Under the pieces are notes generated by a model. That model ran no database searches. It was not told the DNA's origin and worked only from the letters and a program-made list of their open reading frames with translations. Positions 38,501 through 48,322 of a stretch of DNA of 64,000 nucleotides are shown here, piece by piece. The position numbers and the translations under genes are program-made. Source of the stretch: Gammaproteobacteria bacterium (lineage in GTDB: Bacteria; Pseudomonadota; Gammaproteobacteria; Enterobacterales; Alteromonadaceae); assembly GCA_018222985.1 (NCBI GenBank), contig JAAEZG010000006.1, positions 62,001 to 126,000 on the forward strand. The letters run 5' to 3'. The number at the start of each line of letters is the position of its first letter. The stretch's first letter is position 1.

Positions 38501-39042
38501 CTACCCATAGGGAATAAGTCGAGCAAAGAGCCCCGCACACAAAATTCGCCATGTTCCATCACCTGGGCGACATGACGATAACCAGCACGCTCTAGGCGTT
38601 GGCGTAGCCCATGAATATCAAGTTTTTGGCCCTTGTTAACCTGTATCGCTTGGCCGCTGACATAATCCGTTGGCGCAACCCGATGCATGAGTGTGTTTAA
38701 TGACACAATGAGTGCGCCGCGCTGCATATCCGGTAAGCGGGCAAGCACACTCAAGCGCTCAGAAATAATATCTTGGTGGGGTGAAAAGCTGTCATAGGGT
38801 AGGGTTTCCCAGTCTGGAAATACCATGACCTGTTGGCGCCACGACGGGGCAAAATATTGCACCTCGTGTTCCAAGCGATGTGCTTGTGGCGCATCGGGAG
38901 TGACAATTAATACAGGCCCGTCATGTTGCTCAATGAGTTGGCCAAGTGCTAACGCAATGCTACTGCCAGCTAACTGCTGCCAGGTCATGTCGCGCGCGCT
39001 GTCTTTCGGCTTGGGCGGGTTAAGAATGGACGCCTTGGTCAT
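35575..39042 (-). CDS. mfd: Transcription-repair coupling factor
   Basis: Mfd removes stalled RNA polymerase from damaged DNA and recruits UvrA. The 1155-residue length is standard. The order is a UvrB-like N-terminal part (VTPDAPQAHRLEHEVQYF, FPDWETLPYDSFSPH), the CarD-like RNA polymerase-interaction domain (GQPVVHIDHGVGRYQGL), the RecG-like translocase with Walker A GDVGFGKTE (around residue 640), DEEH (around 737) and the TRG region, then the C-terminal TRCF domain. It is first in an mfd-csiV-marR-nuclease run and divergent from lolC. Confidence 0.97.
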   Translation of the reverse strand: MTKASILNPPKPKDSARDMTWQQLAGSSIALALGQLIEQHDGPVLIVTPDAPQAHRLEHEVQYFAPSWRQQVMVFPDWETLPYDSFSPHQDIISERLSVLARLPDMQRGALIVSLNTLMHRVAPTDYVSGQAIQVNKGQKLDIHGLRQRLERAGYRHVAQVMEHGEFCVRGSLLDLFPMGSAAPFRIDFFDDEVDSIRTFDPDTQLSAGEIDAINLLPAHEFPTHTTAIERFRANYREQFEASNARDSVYYQVSNQQFPGGIEYYLPLFFEQTATLFDYLPDNTLLVSFGDLQGSLDHLWHDINQRYEQRRYDPLRPLLPPQQLYLNVDQVHGAFKAMPRIRAMVPGDKPQPGPQQFASEAIGEIAVNHQLKNPLESLQQRLANAFDANYRVLFLVESAGRRETLRELLAPLQFGLAEFETFQSFVDGDDPCGVSVSPIINSFALPEHKLLVITETELLGQRIAQRRRRDQKATVNAENMVRNLAELRIGQPVVHIDHGVGRYQGLQTLDTGGVTTEFVTIEYANNSKLYVPVAALHVLSRYSGGEESSAPLHKLGNDQWEKAKRKAAEKIRDVAAELLDVYARREAKPGYKYQLDQNEYQRFAASFPFEETDDQQAAIAGVLGDMQSDRAMDRLVCGDVGFGKTEVAMRAAFVAVNDNKQVAVLVPTTLLAQQHYENFKDRFADWPIRVEVLSRFKTGKQTQKILDDMAEGKIDLVIGTHKLLSADVKFKDLGLLIVDEEHRFGVRQKEAIKKLRADVDILTLTATPIPRTLNMAMQGVRDLSIIATPPAKRLAVKTFVREYDEPTIREAILREILRGGQVYFLHNNVETIDKTAEKLAELVPEARITVAHGQMRERELERIMSDFYHQRYNVLVCTTIVETGIDVPTANTIVMDRADHLGLAQMHQLRGRVGRSHHQAYAYLLTPPPKRMTKDALKRLEAISQLEDLGAGFMLATHDLEIRGAGELLGDEQSGQIETIGFTLYMEMLEQAVTALRDGKQPALDQLLKAQSEVDLRVPALLPDTYIADVNTRLSLYKRIASSDDSQGLHEIQVELIDRFGLLPDAVKNLIRVTELRNRAGKLGIRKIDGGPLGINFEFADDTRVSPQLLIGLIQSQPNLYRLEGPNRLRYLGKIEDTQSRLKLVESLLEEFARG

Positions 39043-39173
39043 GAGTTTCTGAATTCTCTACTGCGTATGTTCATTGGGAAACGAAATTTTGTTGAGAGTA
39101 TACCGCAACTTGGCGCTTGGATCAGTCGTCAGTTTTCTTTATGCTTGCAGCGCTAAGTTATTTAGGAATAAAT

Positions 39174-40415
39174 ATGTTTAAGCCTGCCGCTCTATTTTTA
39201 GGGTTCCGATACAGCCGTGCTCGACATGGCAATAAATTTACGCGTTTTATCAACCGCTTTGCATTGGCGGGCATCTTAATTGGTGTCGCTGCGCTGATCA
39301 TTGTCAGTTCGGTAATGAACGGCTTTGAGCAGCAACTTAAGCAACGAATTCTCGGTGTAGTGCCGCAATTAGTGGTCACTGCAGCCGATGGATCAAGTGT
39401 TGAGAATTGGTCTGAGATGGCCGCAAATGTGCCTAAATTAAGCGACCAAGTTGCTGTGGTGCCGCAAGTGGGCAGTGCCGGTGTGGTGCAAAGCAGTGGG
39501 CAATTACGACCGGTTTATATTCAAGGGTTGTTTCCGCAAACGGCCGATGCGGCAGTGCAGTGGCAGCCGCTGCGCGACTATGAAGTTTATGGTGATGTTG
39601 AAAAACTGCGCTCTGGTGAGTACCGAGTGATCTTAGGCCAGGCTTTGGCGCAAGAACTGGGAGTATGGCCGGGCGATACTATTCGCGTGGTTGCGGCGGC
39701 GGGAGGTGTCTACACCCCGCTTGGTTTAATGCCTGCCCAACGTCAGTTCACGGTTGCCGCCATTGTCGGTATGCAGTCTGAAGCAGATAGTCAATTGCTG
39801 GTGATGCATGGCGCCGATGCCGCACGACTATTGAGGTTACCCGAAAATCACGTTTCTGCGGTACGCTATTACTTTAACGACCCATTCAGTGCACTTGAGG
39901 TGGAAGCCCAACTGCAGGCAGCCGTTGGTGAGGCTTATAAAACCCAGTCATGGCGCGCCCAGTATGGTGAGCTGTTTGATGCAGTGAGCATGGAAAAACG
40001 CATGGTGAGTTTAATGCTCGGGCTTATTATTGCGGTTGCTGCGTTTAATATTGTGTCAGCGCTGATGATGGTCATTCAAGATAAACGCGCCGATATTGCG
40101 ATTTTGCAAACCATGGGTTTGCGCCGCAGCCATTTGCACATGATGTTTATGGTACAAGGGCTGTTTAATGGCTTAGTGGGTAGCTTGGTGGGGCTGCTTA
40201 TTGGCCTCGTGGTTGGCAACTATCTCAATGAAATTATTCAGGGGCTTGGCGTTGATTTAAGTTTTACCGGGCAACTTGGGTTGCCGGTGTTGATGCAACC
40301 GCTGCAAATTACCATCATTGTACTCGTAGCGATGTTGCTAACCCTGTTAGCCACGTTGTACCCAGCGTGGCGCGCTAGTCGCGTATTACCAGCAGAAGCT
40401 TTGCGTTATGAATAA
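39174..40415 (+). CDS. lolC: Lipoprotein-releasing ABC transporter permease LolC
   Basis: LolC and LolE form the membrane part of the complex that extracts outer-membrane lipoproteins from the inner membrane. The 413-residue product starts at ATG 39174, which has AGGAA in front; an in-frame start at 39117 would add a 19-residue leader without a ribosome site. Four membrane helices flank a large periplasmic domain: TM1 with [26 protein letters not shown] and three C-terminal helices ([27 protein letters not shown]...[20 protein letters not shown]). It is first in the lolCDE operon. Confidence 0.95.
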   Translation: MFKPAALFLGFRYSRARHGNKFTRFINRFALAGILIGVAALIIVSSVMNGFEQQLKQRILGVVPQLVVTAADGSSVENWSEMAANVPKLSDQVAVVPQVGSAGVVQSSGQLRPVYIQGLFPQTADAAVQWQPLRDYEVYGDVEKLRSGEYRVILGQALAQELGVWPGDTIRVVAAAGGVYTPLGLMPAQRQFTVAAIVGMQSEADSQLLVMHGADAARLLRLPENHVSAVRYYFNDPFSALEVEAQLQAAVGEAYKTQSWRAQYGELFDAVSMEKRMVSLMLGLIIAVAAFNIVSALMMVIQDKRADIAILQTMGLRRSHLHMMFMVQGLFNGLVGSLVGLLIGLVVGNYLNEIIQGLGVDLSFTGQLGLPVLMQPLQITIIVLVAMLLTLLATLYPAWRASRVLPAEALRYE

Positions 40416-40431
40416 TAAAAAGGATTCGCCC

Positions 40432-41115
40432 ATGCTCATGGAGTGTCGTCATTTATCGCGTAGTTACCAAGACGGTGACAGGCAGCTACAGGTGTTGCAA
40501 GACATTAATTTATCGGTTGCCGCCGGTGAAATGTTAGCTATTGTTGGCAGCTCTGGCTCGGGCAAGAGCACCTTGCTGCATTGCATGGGTGGGCTTGATA
40601 AGCCAAGTGCCGGTTCAGTTTTATTCGGCGGGCAGGCCATTGAAGACTGGTCGGCAAACCAACTAGCCGACTGGCGAAACCAGCAACTTGGCTTTATTTA
40701 TCAATTTCATCATTTATTGCCTGAGTTTACGGCGCTGGAAAATGTAGCCATGCCATTGCTTATTGCCGGCATAAAAGCCGCGCAGGCGGAACAGCGAGCC
40801 ATGGCGTTATTGCAACGGGTAGGCCTTGCGGAGCGCGCGCAACATCGGCCGGCTGAATTATCGGGTGGTGAACGCCAACGCGTGGCGATTGCGAGAGCTT
40901 TAGCGAATGAACCAAGTTTAGTTTTAGCCGATGAACCTACCGGCAACTTAGACGATGCAACAGCTGTACAGGTTTTTGAGTTACTTAAAGAGCTTAATCA
41001 AGAGCTCGATACGGCATTTGTCATTGTTACGCACGATCAAAGTTTGGCAGCCCAACTACCGCGTACGCTTAACCTACATCACGGCCAACTTGAACAGGTG
41101 GAGCAAACGGCATGA
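40432..41115 (+). CDS. lolD: Lipoprotein-releasing ABC transporter ATPase LolD
   Basis: LolD powers lipoprotein release. I start at ATG 40432 because AAAAGGA (40418-40424) lies at correct spacing; an ATG at 40408 inside lolC would add eight residues. The 227-residue product shows Walker A GSSGSGKS (39-46), Q-loop [23 protein letters not shown], signature [15 protein letters not shown], Walker [13 protein letters not shown] and the switch His in VTHD. It overlaps lolE by 4 bp (ATGA). Confidence 0.96.
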   Translation: MLMECRHLSRSYQDGDRQLQVLQDINLSVAAGEMLAIVGSSGSGKSTLLHCMGGLDKPSAGSVLFGGQAIEDWSANQLADWRNQQLGFIYQFHHLLPEFTALENVAMPLLIAGIKAAQAEQRAMALLQRVGLAERAQHRPAELSGGERQRVAIARALANEPSLVLADEPTGNLDDATAVQVFELLKELNQELDTAFVIVTHDQSLAAQLPRTLNLHHGQLEQVEQTA

Positions 41116-42341
41116 TGCAGCCGTGGAATTTAACCTGGCAGTTAGCCTTGCGTTTTCGCGGTCGCCGCGAGCGTTCAGGGTTTATTTCATTTATTTCAGC
41201 GTCGTCAACGCTAGGTATTGCGCTTGGGTGTATGGTTTTTATAGCCGGTTTAAGCGTCATGAACGGCTTTGAAAAAGTATTGCAAGAGCGCTTCTTGAGT
41301 TTAATTCCTCATGTTGAATACACCGCAGTGAATCAACAACTGAAGAACCCTGATGATATTCTAGCGGTGAGCCGTGCGCACCCAGCCGTGCGTTATGCCA
41401 ATGAAGTTATCCGCACGCAAGCCATGGTTCAGCAAGGCGCGCAATTTACAGGGGTGCAGGTGCACGCCATTGACACCAGCCAAACCCAAGCCATTGCCGA
41501 CTATGTTGCCGCGGACACTTGGCAGGCGTTACAGGCTACTTCGGGTGGTGTGGTGCTGGGGCATCAGTTAGCGCAAAAGCTCAAGTTGACGCGTGGCGAC
41601 AAACTTATGCTGTTAGTGGCTCAAAATGCAAACTTTAAAGAGCCTAAACGGGTGCGACTAGAAGTAGTCGGTACCTTCAACTTTGGCGGCCAAGTTGACC
41701 ATCAATATGCCTATGTCAACCTCGCAACAGGGCGTGACTTGGTCGGCCTAGAACAGGGTTCAACGGCGGTTGAACTGTACTTGCATGACGTTATGCAGGC
41801 GCAACAAGTGGCCAACCAAGTGGGCTACCGTATTCAAGACTATGTGTACATTGATCACTGGATGCGTGCCCAAGGCCATTTATATCGTGATATTCAGTTA
41901 GTGCGTTTTGTGATGTATTTGGTGCTGATATTGGTGCTTGCAGTGGCATGCTTCAACATTGTTTCAACCCTGATTATGACCGTACAAGAGAAGCAACGAC
42001 ACATTGGTATTTTGCGCACCATGGGCCTGCGAGCTCAACAAATTATGCGGGTGTTTATTTGGCAAGGGCTGCAAAATGGCTTAGTGGGCGTGGTTTTTGG
42101 CGTCATTGCAGGAGTGGCCCTAACATTAGCGTTGCCTAATTTAATGGCGGCATTGCAATGGCTAACTGGTAGCTCGCTTTTGGCCAGTGATGTCTATTTT
42201 ATTAATCAAATTCCGGTGGATTTACAAGCTTGGAATGTGGTGATGGTTGCGGCTATCGCCATGGCCATGAGTGTGCTTGCTACGCTTTACCCGGCTTGGC
42301 GGGCAGCGAAAACCGAGATTGTTCGCGCTATTAGCGGTTAG
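41112..42341 (+). CDS. lolE: Lipoprotein-releasing ABC transporter permease LolE
   Basis: This 409-residue partner of LolC has the same layout: an N-terminal helix ([39 protein letters not shown]), a periplasmic domain, and three C-terminal helices ([39 protein letters not shown]...). The LolE-type end, [23 protein letters not shown], is present. Start codons at 41112 and 41115 are both in frame. Its 3' end overlaps the convergent DUF2062 gene by 4 bp. Confidence 0.94.
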   Translation: MMQPWNLTWQLALRFRGRRERSGFISFISASSTLGIALGCMVFIAGLSVMNGFEKVLQERFLSLIPHVEYTAVNQQLKNPDDILAVSRAHPAVRYANEVIRTQAMVQQGAQFTGVQVHAIDTSQTQAIADYVAADTWQALQATSGGVVLGHQLAQKLKLTRGDKLMLLVAQNANFKEPKRVRLEVVGTFNFGGQVDHQYAYVNLATGRDLVGLEQGSTAVELYLHDVMQAQQVANQVGYRIQDYVYIDHWMRAQGHLYRDIQLVRFVMYLVLILVLAVACFNIVSTLIMTVQEKQRHIGILRTMGLRAQQIMRVFIWQGLQNGLVGVVFGVIAGVALTLALPNLMAALQWLTGSSLLASDVYFINQIPVDLQAWNVVMVAAIAMAMSVLATLYPAWRAAKTEIVRAISG

Positions 42342-42883
42342 TCGTGATGAACGCGTTGCTTGGCTTTTTCCAGCATACGTTGCGCGCGTTCACGCCACGC
42401 ATTCACCACAGACTGGCGCCACAACAGGCTTATTGAAAAATAACCAATAATGCTGCTAATGACCGCCATAATTAAACAACCCAACAAAAATGCGGGGCCT
42501 ATGGTGCTGATGCTTTCGCCAAGCCACTGCCACGACAATTCAAAACTAAATGTTTGTGACGGCTGATCAAGAATAAACGCGCCGAGCAGATAACAAAAGT
42601 AGAACAGTACCGGCATGGTAATTGGGTTAGACACCCACACGAGGGCAACCGATAAGGGCAAGTTTACCCGAAATGGAATGGCTGCTGCGGCGGCCAGTAC
42701 CATTTGAAAGGGAACCGGAATAAACGCAAAAAATAGCCCAACAGCAAAAGCGCCGGCTGCTGAACGACGATTCAAATGCCATAAATTCGCGTCATGAAGC
42801 AAGCGGCCAAAGATCTTTAGGCTTCGGCTGTTCTTCACGGTTTCATGATTTGGCATGATGCGTTGAATAAACTTACGTGGCAT
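42338..42883 (-). CDS. DUF2062 inner-membrane protein
   Basis: This 181-residue protein has 3-4 membrane helices. The DUF2062 core is seen in NRRSAAGAFAVGLFFAFIPVPFQMVLAAAAAIPFRVNLPLSVALVWVSNPITMPVLFYFCYLLG, with the typical FIPVPFQM and NPITMPVLFYF motifs. The function is unknown. It is divergent from comEC with 53 bp between the starts, in the position it often holds in these genomes. Confidence 0.9.
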   Translation of the reverse strand: MPRKFIQRIMPNHETVKNSRSLKIFGRLLHDANLWHLNRRSAAGAFAVGLFFAFIPVPFQMVLAAAAAIPFRVNLPLSVALVWVSNPITMPVLFYFCYLLGAFILDQPSQTFSFELSWQWLGESISTIGPAFLLGCLIMAVISSIIGYFSISLLWRQSVVNAWRERAQRMLEKAKQRVHHD

Positions 42884-42936
42884 TTTTTGTCCGTTTAAAT
42901 CAAACTAATTTTTCACGAGAAACAGGTACAACGTCC

Positions 42937-45228
42937 ATGGATAGGTGGTTGTGCGCAGCACTTTTCGGCTATTCCCTGTCATTTATTTTCAGCCAGCAAC
43001 TGGTTCTTGCACAATGGTTGTGGTTCGCTATTTTCATCGCGCTTGCGGCCATTGCGTTAACCTGGAAGCTGCATCTGCGTCAGCGATCGCTGATGCTCGT
43101 TCTCGGTTGCGTATTGTGCGGTATTGCATGGGGTACTGGCAATGCTTATTTGCATTTTCAGCGTCAGCTGCCGCCTCAGTTATTACAGCAAACCACCCCG
43201 ATTATTGTTGATATTACGGAAATCACCCAGGTTGGCGATCAGTTTTGGCGTATTGAAGGCAAATTGCTGCAGACGGGCAGCACGCAGCTAACCAACCCAG
43301 CTTTGGTGCGTTTGAATTGGTACGAGCCCCCGGCAAACCTAAAGCCACCGATGGCGGGTACGCAGTGGTATTTTCAAGCGCGGCTTAAAGCACCGCAGGG
43401 CGTTCGTAATGACGGCGGTTTTTTGTATCACCGGTATTTGGTGAGCCGTCAGCTTCATGGGTTAGGCAGTATTCGCAGCGGCCATTACTTGCGTGGTGAA
43501 GCCTCATGGCGGCAACAGCTATTTAGTCGTTTACAAACATTGCAGCCACAGTTACAGAATTTTGGCGTATTAATAGCCCTTATGATGGGCGAGCGCCAAG
43601 CATTAACCGCAGAACAATGGTACATGTACCAGCGAACGGGGTTGGCGCACCTTATTGCCATCTCGGGCTTACATTTGAGCTTGGTGGCCGGTAGCGTGTT
43701 GGCATTAAGCCAGTTAAGCAGCCGCTTGGCAGTGCGCAGTAGGCGCCGGCGCGAGTATTTAAATAGTTGGTATTTAGGCGTGTTTATTGCGTTAGCAGCA
43801 GCCTTTGGTTACGCCGCACTCGCTGGGTTTGCTACCGCGACATTACGCGCCTTTGCCATGTTTGCGGTGGTTATTTGGCATAAACAGTACGCCATTCATA
43901 CGCCAATGAGTCGGGTGTTACTGCGTGCGGTGGGGCTAGTTATTATATTTGAACCATTGGCATGGTTGCAGCCAGGGTTCTGGCTTTCAGTGAGCGCGGT
44001 GGCAACCATTATGCTGATGCATTGGCGTTGGCCTTCTATTCAGGGGCGCTGGCGAGCGGTACGGCAGTTATGGCGACTTGAGTTGGTGCTGACACTGCTT
44101 ATGTGGCCGCTTACTGCCGTTTTATTTGGCGGCTTACCGCTATTAGCGCCGCTAACCAATTTGCTGGTGGTGCCCATTGTCGGCATGTGGGTGTTACCGC
44201 TTAGCCTATTTGCCATGCTAGTTAGCATGCTGCACGCCATGACTTTGGCTGGTTGGCTGTTATGGTTGGCGGAGCAACCGCTGAATTATCTTGAGCCGCT
44301 ATTACAGTATTTAGCACAGGCAAAATGGCAATGGCTGGCCAGCTCACACAGTGGGCCGGTGGCGCTCATAGGCTTGCTGATTGTGGCGTGGCTTTGGCCG
44401 TGGCGATGGCCGTGGAAGCTCGGTACAACCGCGGCGCTGGTGGTGAGCTTACTGGTTATGCAGCAGCTTGCGCAGCAAAGGAATAATTTGGTGTTACATG
44501 TTCTTGATGTTGATCAAGGAAGCGCAGTGGTGATGCAACAAGGGGCGCATGCTATGTTGATTGACACCGGAGCTAATTGGGAGCTGGGCGGGAATATGGC
44601 GCAGCGCGTTATTCTGCCGTTTTTGCAGCACCATGACTTGACCCCTCAACTAGCGTTTGTCAGCCATACCGACAATGACCATAACGGCGGTGTCGACTTA
44701 CTCAAACAACAGTATCCGCAACTGCGTTGGTTTGGCAGTGGCAGCGGCTCGCCTTGTGTGGCTGGGCAAAGTGGACACTGGCGGCAGGTACATTGGCAGG
44801 TATTACACCCGCGCACTGTAACCGACAACGCCCACAACGACGACAGCTGTGTTCTGCTGTTATCCATTCAGGGCACGCGGGTGTTACTGCCTGGGGATAT
44901 TACCAAACGTGCCGAGCGGCAATTGCTTGCCCACGCAGCTGACGTGAAGGCCGATATTTTAGTGTTGCCTCATCATGGGAGTAACAGTTCAAGCGAGGGC
45001 TACTTTCTAACTGCCGTTGCGCCGCAATATGCCATAGCTAGCCGTGGCCGTAACAACGCATATGGTATGGTCGCCGAAGGCGTTAAACAGCGCCTGCAGC
45101 AGTTAGGCATACCGCTATTCGACACCGCGTTAGGCGGGCAGTTATCTATTACCTTTGATGCCACGAGTTATCAAATTTCACAGCCATGGGCAGCCACCCA
45201 TCGCGCATGGTTTGACGCAGATAACTAG
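42937..45228 (+). CDS. comEC: ComEC/Rec2-family DNA-uptake channel protein
   Basis: ComEC carries transforming DNA across the inner membrane. From ATG 42937 (AGGT in front) it has 763 residues. An N-terminal DUF4131/OB-like part is followed by the competence domain (LMMGERQALTAEQWYMYQRTGLAHLIAISGLHLSL) with many helices. A C-terminal metallo-beta-lactamase domain begins near residue 525 (HVLDVDQGSAVVMQ) with SHTDNDHNGG and LPHHGSNSSS. A start at 42877 would overlap the opposite gene and add 20 residues without a ribosome site. All parts look intact, so natural competence is possible if pili genes exist elsewhere. Confidence 0.92.
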   Translation: MDRWLCAALFGYSLSFIFSQQLVLAQWLWFAIFIALAAIALTWKLHLRQRSLMLVLGCVLCGIAWGTGNAYLHFQRQLPPQLLQQTTPIIVDITEITQVGDQFWRIEGKLLQTGSTQLTNPALVRLNWYEPPANLKPPMAGTQWYFQARLKAPQGVRNDGGFLYHRYLVSRQLHGLGSIRSGHYLRGEASWRQQLFSRLQTLQPQLQNFGVLIALMMGERQALTAEQWYMYQRTGLAHLIAISGLHLSLVAGSVLALSQLSSRLAVRSRRRREYLNSWYLGVFIALAAAFGYAALAGFATATLRAFAMFAVVIWHKQYAIHTPMSRVLLRAVGLVIIFEPLAWLQPGFWLSVSAVATIMLMHWRWPSIQGRWRAVRQLWRLELVLTLLMWPLTAVLFGGLPLLAPLTNLLVVPIVGMWVLPLSLFAMLVSMLHAMTLAGWLLWLAEQPLNYLEPLLQYLAQAKWQWLASSHSGPVALIGLLIVAWLWPWRWPWKLGTTAALVVSLLVMQQLAQQRNNLVLHVLDVDQGSAVVMQQGAHAMLIDTGANWELGGNMAQRVILPFLQHHDLTPQLAFVSHTDNDHNGGVDLLKQQYPQLRWFGSGSGSPCVAGQSGHWRQVHWQVLHPRTVTDNAHNDDSCVLLLSIQGTRVLLPGDITKRAERQLLAHAADVKADILVLPHHGSNSSSEGYFLTAVAPQYAIASRGRNNAYGMVAEGVKQRLQQLGIPLFDTALGGQLSITFDATSYQISQPWAATHRAWFDADN

Positions 45229-45285
45229 CCAGTACCCCTACAAAGCGGTTAGAATGTTGCTATCGTTAAACTTTTAAAGACATGC

Positions 45286-47061
45286 ATGAGCGCTAATATT
45301 CATCCAGAAAACTTAACGGACACCCTAAGAAAGCGTATTTTTCGCCGCTTAATGGGGTACATCAAGCCATATAAAATGGCATTTATTTGCTCGGTGTTAG
45401 CCATGGTTGGCTATGCTGCGGTAGATACATTTTTCTTTTCGCAAATTGAAACACTGATTGATGAAGGCTTAACCGAGCAAGACTCCACCATACTGGTGTA
45501 CGGCGCTATTTTTGTGCCATTGGTGTTCATTGCGCGAGGTACCTTTAATTTTGTCTCAACCTACTTATTAAATTGGGTAGGTTTTCGTGTGGTTACCACG
45601 CTTCGCCAAGAGCTATTTGACCACATGATGAAGCTGCCAGTGTCATTTCATGACCGTCACTCAACCGGTGACCTGCTGTCGAAAATTACTTACACCACCC
45701 AACAAGTGGCTGAAGCCAGTTCACGAGCTATTTTGATACTCATTCGTGAAGGCGCCTTTGTGATTGGCTTGTTAAGCCTCATGTTTTACATCAGTTGGCA
45801 ACTGTCATTGGTGTTTTTGGTGGTGGGGCCGCTTATCGCCAAAGTGGTTTCTGTGGTTTCTAAGCGTTTTCGTCAGGTTTCTCGCCGTATTCAAACGGCC
45901 ATGGGTACCGTCACCACCACCGCCGAGCAAATGCTCAATGGCCATAAAGTTGTGGTGATGTACGAGGGCCAAAAACGCGAATCCAAGCGCTTTCGCGACA
46001 TTAACAATATGACTCGTAATCAAAATATGAAATTGATTACGGCACAAACCATCAGCACCTCAGTTATTCAGCTTATTGCGTCATTTAGTTTGTCCATGGT
46101 GTTGGTGTTGGCCAGTTACCCAGAAATGCTTGAGCAGCTGTCGGCAGGTGCGTTTACCACGTTACTAACCTCTATGATTATGTTGTTACGCCCACTAAAG
46201 CAGCTAACCACTGTAAATAGTGACTTTCAACGGGGTATTGCAGCGGCGCAAAGTATTTTTGAAGTGCTTGATGAACAAGCCGAGCCAAATGCGGGTAGCC
46301 ATAAAGTAGAGCGCGCGCGTGGTGCCATTCGCTTCGATGACGTGTTGTTTACCTATGACGAGGCCGAGTCACCCGCGTTAGATCACGTTAGTTTTAGTGT
46401 TGAACCTGGCAAAACTCTCGCATTAGTAGGGCGCTCCGGCAGCGGTAAATCAACCATTTCGAATTTGCTAACTCGTTTTTACGCCCCGCAAGGCGGGCAT
46501 ATTTATTTGGATGACGTTGATATTTACGATTACAAACTCAAATGTTTACGTCGTCAGTTTGCGTTGGTGTCACAGCATGTCACTTTATTTAATGACACCA
46601 TTGCTAATAACATTGCCTATGGCGCGCATGGCGAAGTAACGCCGGAACGTATTCGCGAAGTGGCTGAGCAGGCATTTATTACCGAATTTACCGACAACTT
46701 GCCCAATGGTTTAAATACCATGGTGGGTGAGAACGGGGTCATGCTCTCGGGCGGGCAACGCCAACGTATAGCCATTGCGCGGGCACTATTGCGTGATGCA
46801 CCAATTTTGATTCTTGATGAGGCGACCTCAGCACTCGACACCGAGTCAGAACGCCACATTCAAAAAGCCTTGAGCCGCTTGCAGCAAAACCGCACCTCGA
46901 TTGTCATTGCCCACCGCTTGTCGACCATTGAAAACGCGGATGAAATTTTGGTGATGGAAGAAGGGCGCGTGGTAGAGCGCGGTAATCACCAAGCTCTGCT
47001 AGAGCAGCAAGGCGCTTATTACCAGCTATATAGCTTGCAGTTTAGTGGGGGCGATAACTAA
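45286..47061 (+). CDS. msbA: Lipid A export ABC transporter MsbA
   Basis: This 591-residue half-transporter flips lipid A-core across the inner membrane. Six N-terminal helices (about residues 25-310, including the MKLPVSFHDRHSTGDLLSKI coupling region) precede an ATPase domain. The ATPase has Walker A GRSGSGKST (about 381-389), signature LSGGQRQRIAIARAL (about 487), Walker B ILILDEATSALD (about 507) and the H-loop IVIAHRLST. lpxK begins directly after its stop, the usual msbA-lpxK pairing. Confidence 0.96.
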   Translation: MSANIHPENLTDTLRKRIFRRLMGYIKPYKMAFICSVLAMVGYAAVDTFFFSQIETLIDEGLTEQDSTILVYGAIFVPLVFIARGTFNFVSTYLLNWVGFRVVTTLRQELFDHMMKLPVSFHDRHSTGDLLSKITYTTQQVAEASSRAILILIREGAFVIGLLSLMFYISWQLSLVFLVVGPLIAKVVSVVSKRFRQVSRRIQTAMGTVTTTAEQMLNGHKVVVMYEGQKRESKRFRDINNMTRNQNMKLITAQTISTSVIQLIASFSLSMVLVLASYPEMLEQLSAGAFTTLLTSMIMLLRPLKQLTTVNSDFQRGIAAAQSIFEVLDEQAEPNAGSHKVERARGAIRFDDVLFTYDEAESPALDHVSFSVEPGKTLALVGRSGSGKSTISNLLTRFYAPQGGHIYLDDVDIYDYKLKCLRRQFALVSQHVTLFNDTIANNIAYGAHGEVTPERIREVAEQAFITEFTDNLPNGLNTMVGENGVMLSGGQRQRIAIARALLRDAPILILDEATSALDTESERHIQKALSRLQQNRTSIVIAHRLSTIENADEILVMEEGRVVERGNHQALLEQQGAYYQLYSLQFSGGDN

Positions 47062-48126
47062 ATGTTTTGGCAACGCGCCTGGTATCGTCATGGTGTGGAC
47101 TTTAGACTGTGGTTGTTGTTGCCACTTCATTGGGTATTTTGTGGGCTAAGCACTGTAAGGCGGTGGCTTTATCGGATTGGCCTATTGGCGGTGTATCGTG
47201 CGCCTGTGCCAGTTATTGTGGTGGGCAACATTAGTGTCGGTGGAACCGGCAAAACACCGGTCACTGAAGCGCTTATTCAGTGGCTGATCAGCCAAGGCTT
47301 GCAGCCAGCAATTATCTCGCGCGGCTACGGTGGTCGCGGGCCATTTCCTCAATTAGTCACGGCAACGTCATCGGCTACAGCCGTTGGTGATGAGCCGAAA
47401 TTATTGGCTAGTCGCACCCAAGTGCCCTTGGCGGTTGGAGCTAATCGTCAACAAGCCATTGCACTGTTGCTAAAACAACACCCCGAAGTGTCCGTTATTG
47501 TCAGCGACGATGGCCTACAACATTATGCCTTAGCCCGTGACATTGAAGTGGTTGTGGTGGATGGGCAGCGTGGTTTTGGGAATGGTTGGCGGTTGCCACT
47601 AGGGCCGCTGCGCGAACCTCTTTCGCGCTTGCAACACGTTGATTTTATTGTGCAAAATGGCGAGTCGTCAGCGCCCAAATTGGCCAGCGCACAACAGCCG
47701 TTTTGGCGCTTTGATTTGCGTCCAGACGGCTGGCGACGCGTTAATCAAGCACAAGGCAGCCAAGCCGAGCCGGTAACGCTTGAACCGGGGGACTACGCGG
47801 CGGTGGCTGGCATTGGTAATCCTCAACGCTTTTTTGACACTGTCGCAGCAACCTTGGCGGCAGAAGCTACAATAAGATTGCTTGAAACCAAAGCCTTTGC
47901 CGATCACCACCCGTTTTCGGCAGCGGATTTTGCGCAATTTAATGCATTAACAGGGGTGTTAATGACCGAAAAAGATGCTGCAAAGTGTCAGCCATTTGCC
48001 CCTGATCATTGGTATTATTTGCCGGTTTCAGCGCAGTTTGAAACCGAATTTTGGCAGCAGTTTGCAAATCAGTTGCAAACCAAACAAAAACTTCATGAGT
48101 CAGCAAGGAGTACTTATGGCGGTTGA
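47062..48126 (+). CDS. lpxK: Tetraacyldisaccharide 4'-kinase
   Basis: LpxK phosphorylates the 4' position of the lipid A precursor. The 354-residue protein has an N-terminal membrane-binding helix, the P-loop VGNISVGGTGKTPV (GGTGKT at 60-65), ISRGYGGRG, GDEPKLLA, VIVSDDGLQHYALARDIEVVVVDG and GPLREPL, all typical. Its ATG follows the msbA stop with no gap. The last 11 bp overlap the next small gene. Confidence 0.95.
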   Translation: MFWQRAWYRHGVDFRLWLLLPLHWVFCGLSTVRRWLYRIGLLAVYRAPVPVIVVGNISVGGTGKTPVTEALIQWLISQGLQPAIISRGYGGRGPFPQLVTATSSATAVGDEPKLLASRTQVPLAVGANRQQAIALLLKQHPEVSVIVSDDGLQHYALARDIEVVVVDGQRGFGNGWRLPLGPLREPLSRLQHVDFIVQNGESSAPKLASAQQPFWRFDLRPDGWRRVNQAQGSQAEPVTLEPGDYAAVAGIGNPQRFFDTVAATLAAEATIRLLETKAFADHHPFSAADFAQFNALTGVLMTEKDAAKCQPFAPDHWYYLPVSAQFETEFWQQFANQLQTKQKLHESARSTYGG

Positions 48127-48322
48127 TGAGCGCACGCTGAATATTTTAGCGTGTCCGTTATGTAAGGGAAAACTAGTTTGGGCGGCGGCACAAAGCGAAT
48201 TAATTTGCCGCGGCGATCGCTTGGCGTTTCCGGTGCGTAACGATATTCCGATGTTACTCAGTCACGAAGCTCGCGAATTAAGTCGCGAAGAGCTTGAGCA
48301 AATGGAGCAACACAAGTCATGA
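48116..48322 (+). CDS. Trm112/YcaR-family small zinc-binding protein
   Basis: This 68-residue protein matches E. coli Yca[19 protein letters not shown]...[29 protein letters not shown]. The CPLC pair and a third Cys in LIC are in the zinc-ribbon positions. An AAGGAG precedes ATG 48116; longer in-frame starts lie inside lpxK. It sits between lpxK and kdsB as in enterobacteria. It overlaps kdsB by 4 bp (ATGA). Its role is not established in bacteria. Confidence 0.9.
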   Translation: MAVDERTLNILACPLCKGKLVWAAAQSELICRGDRLAFPVRNDIPMLLSHEARELSREELEQMEQHKS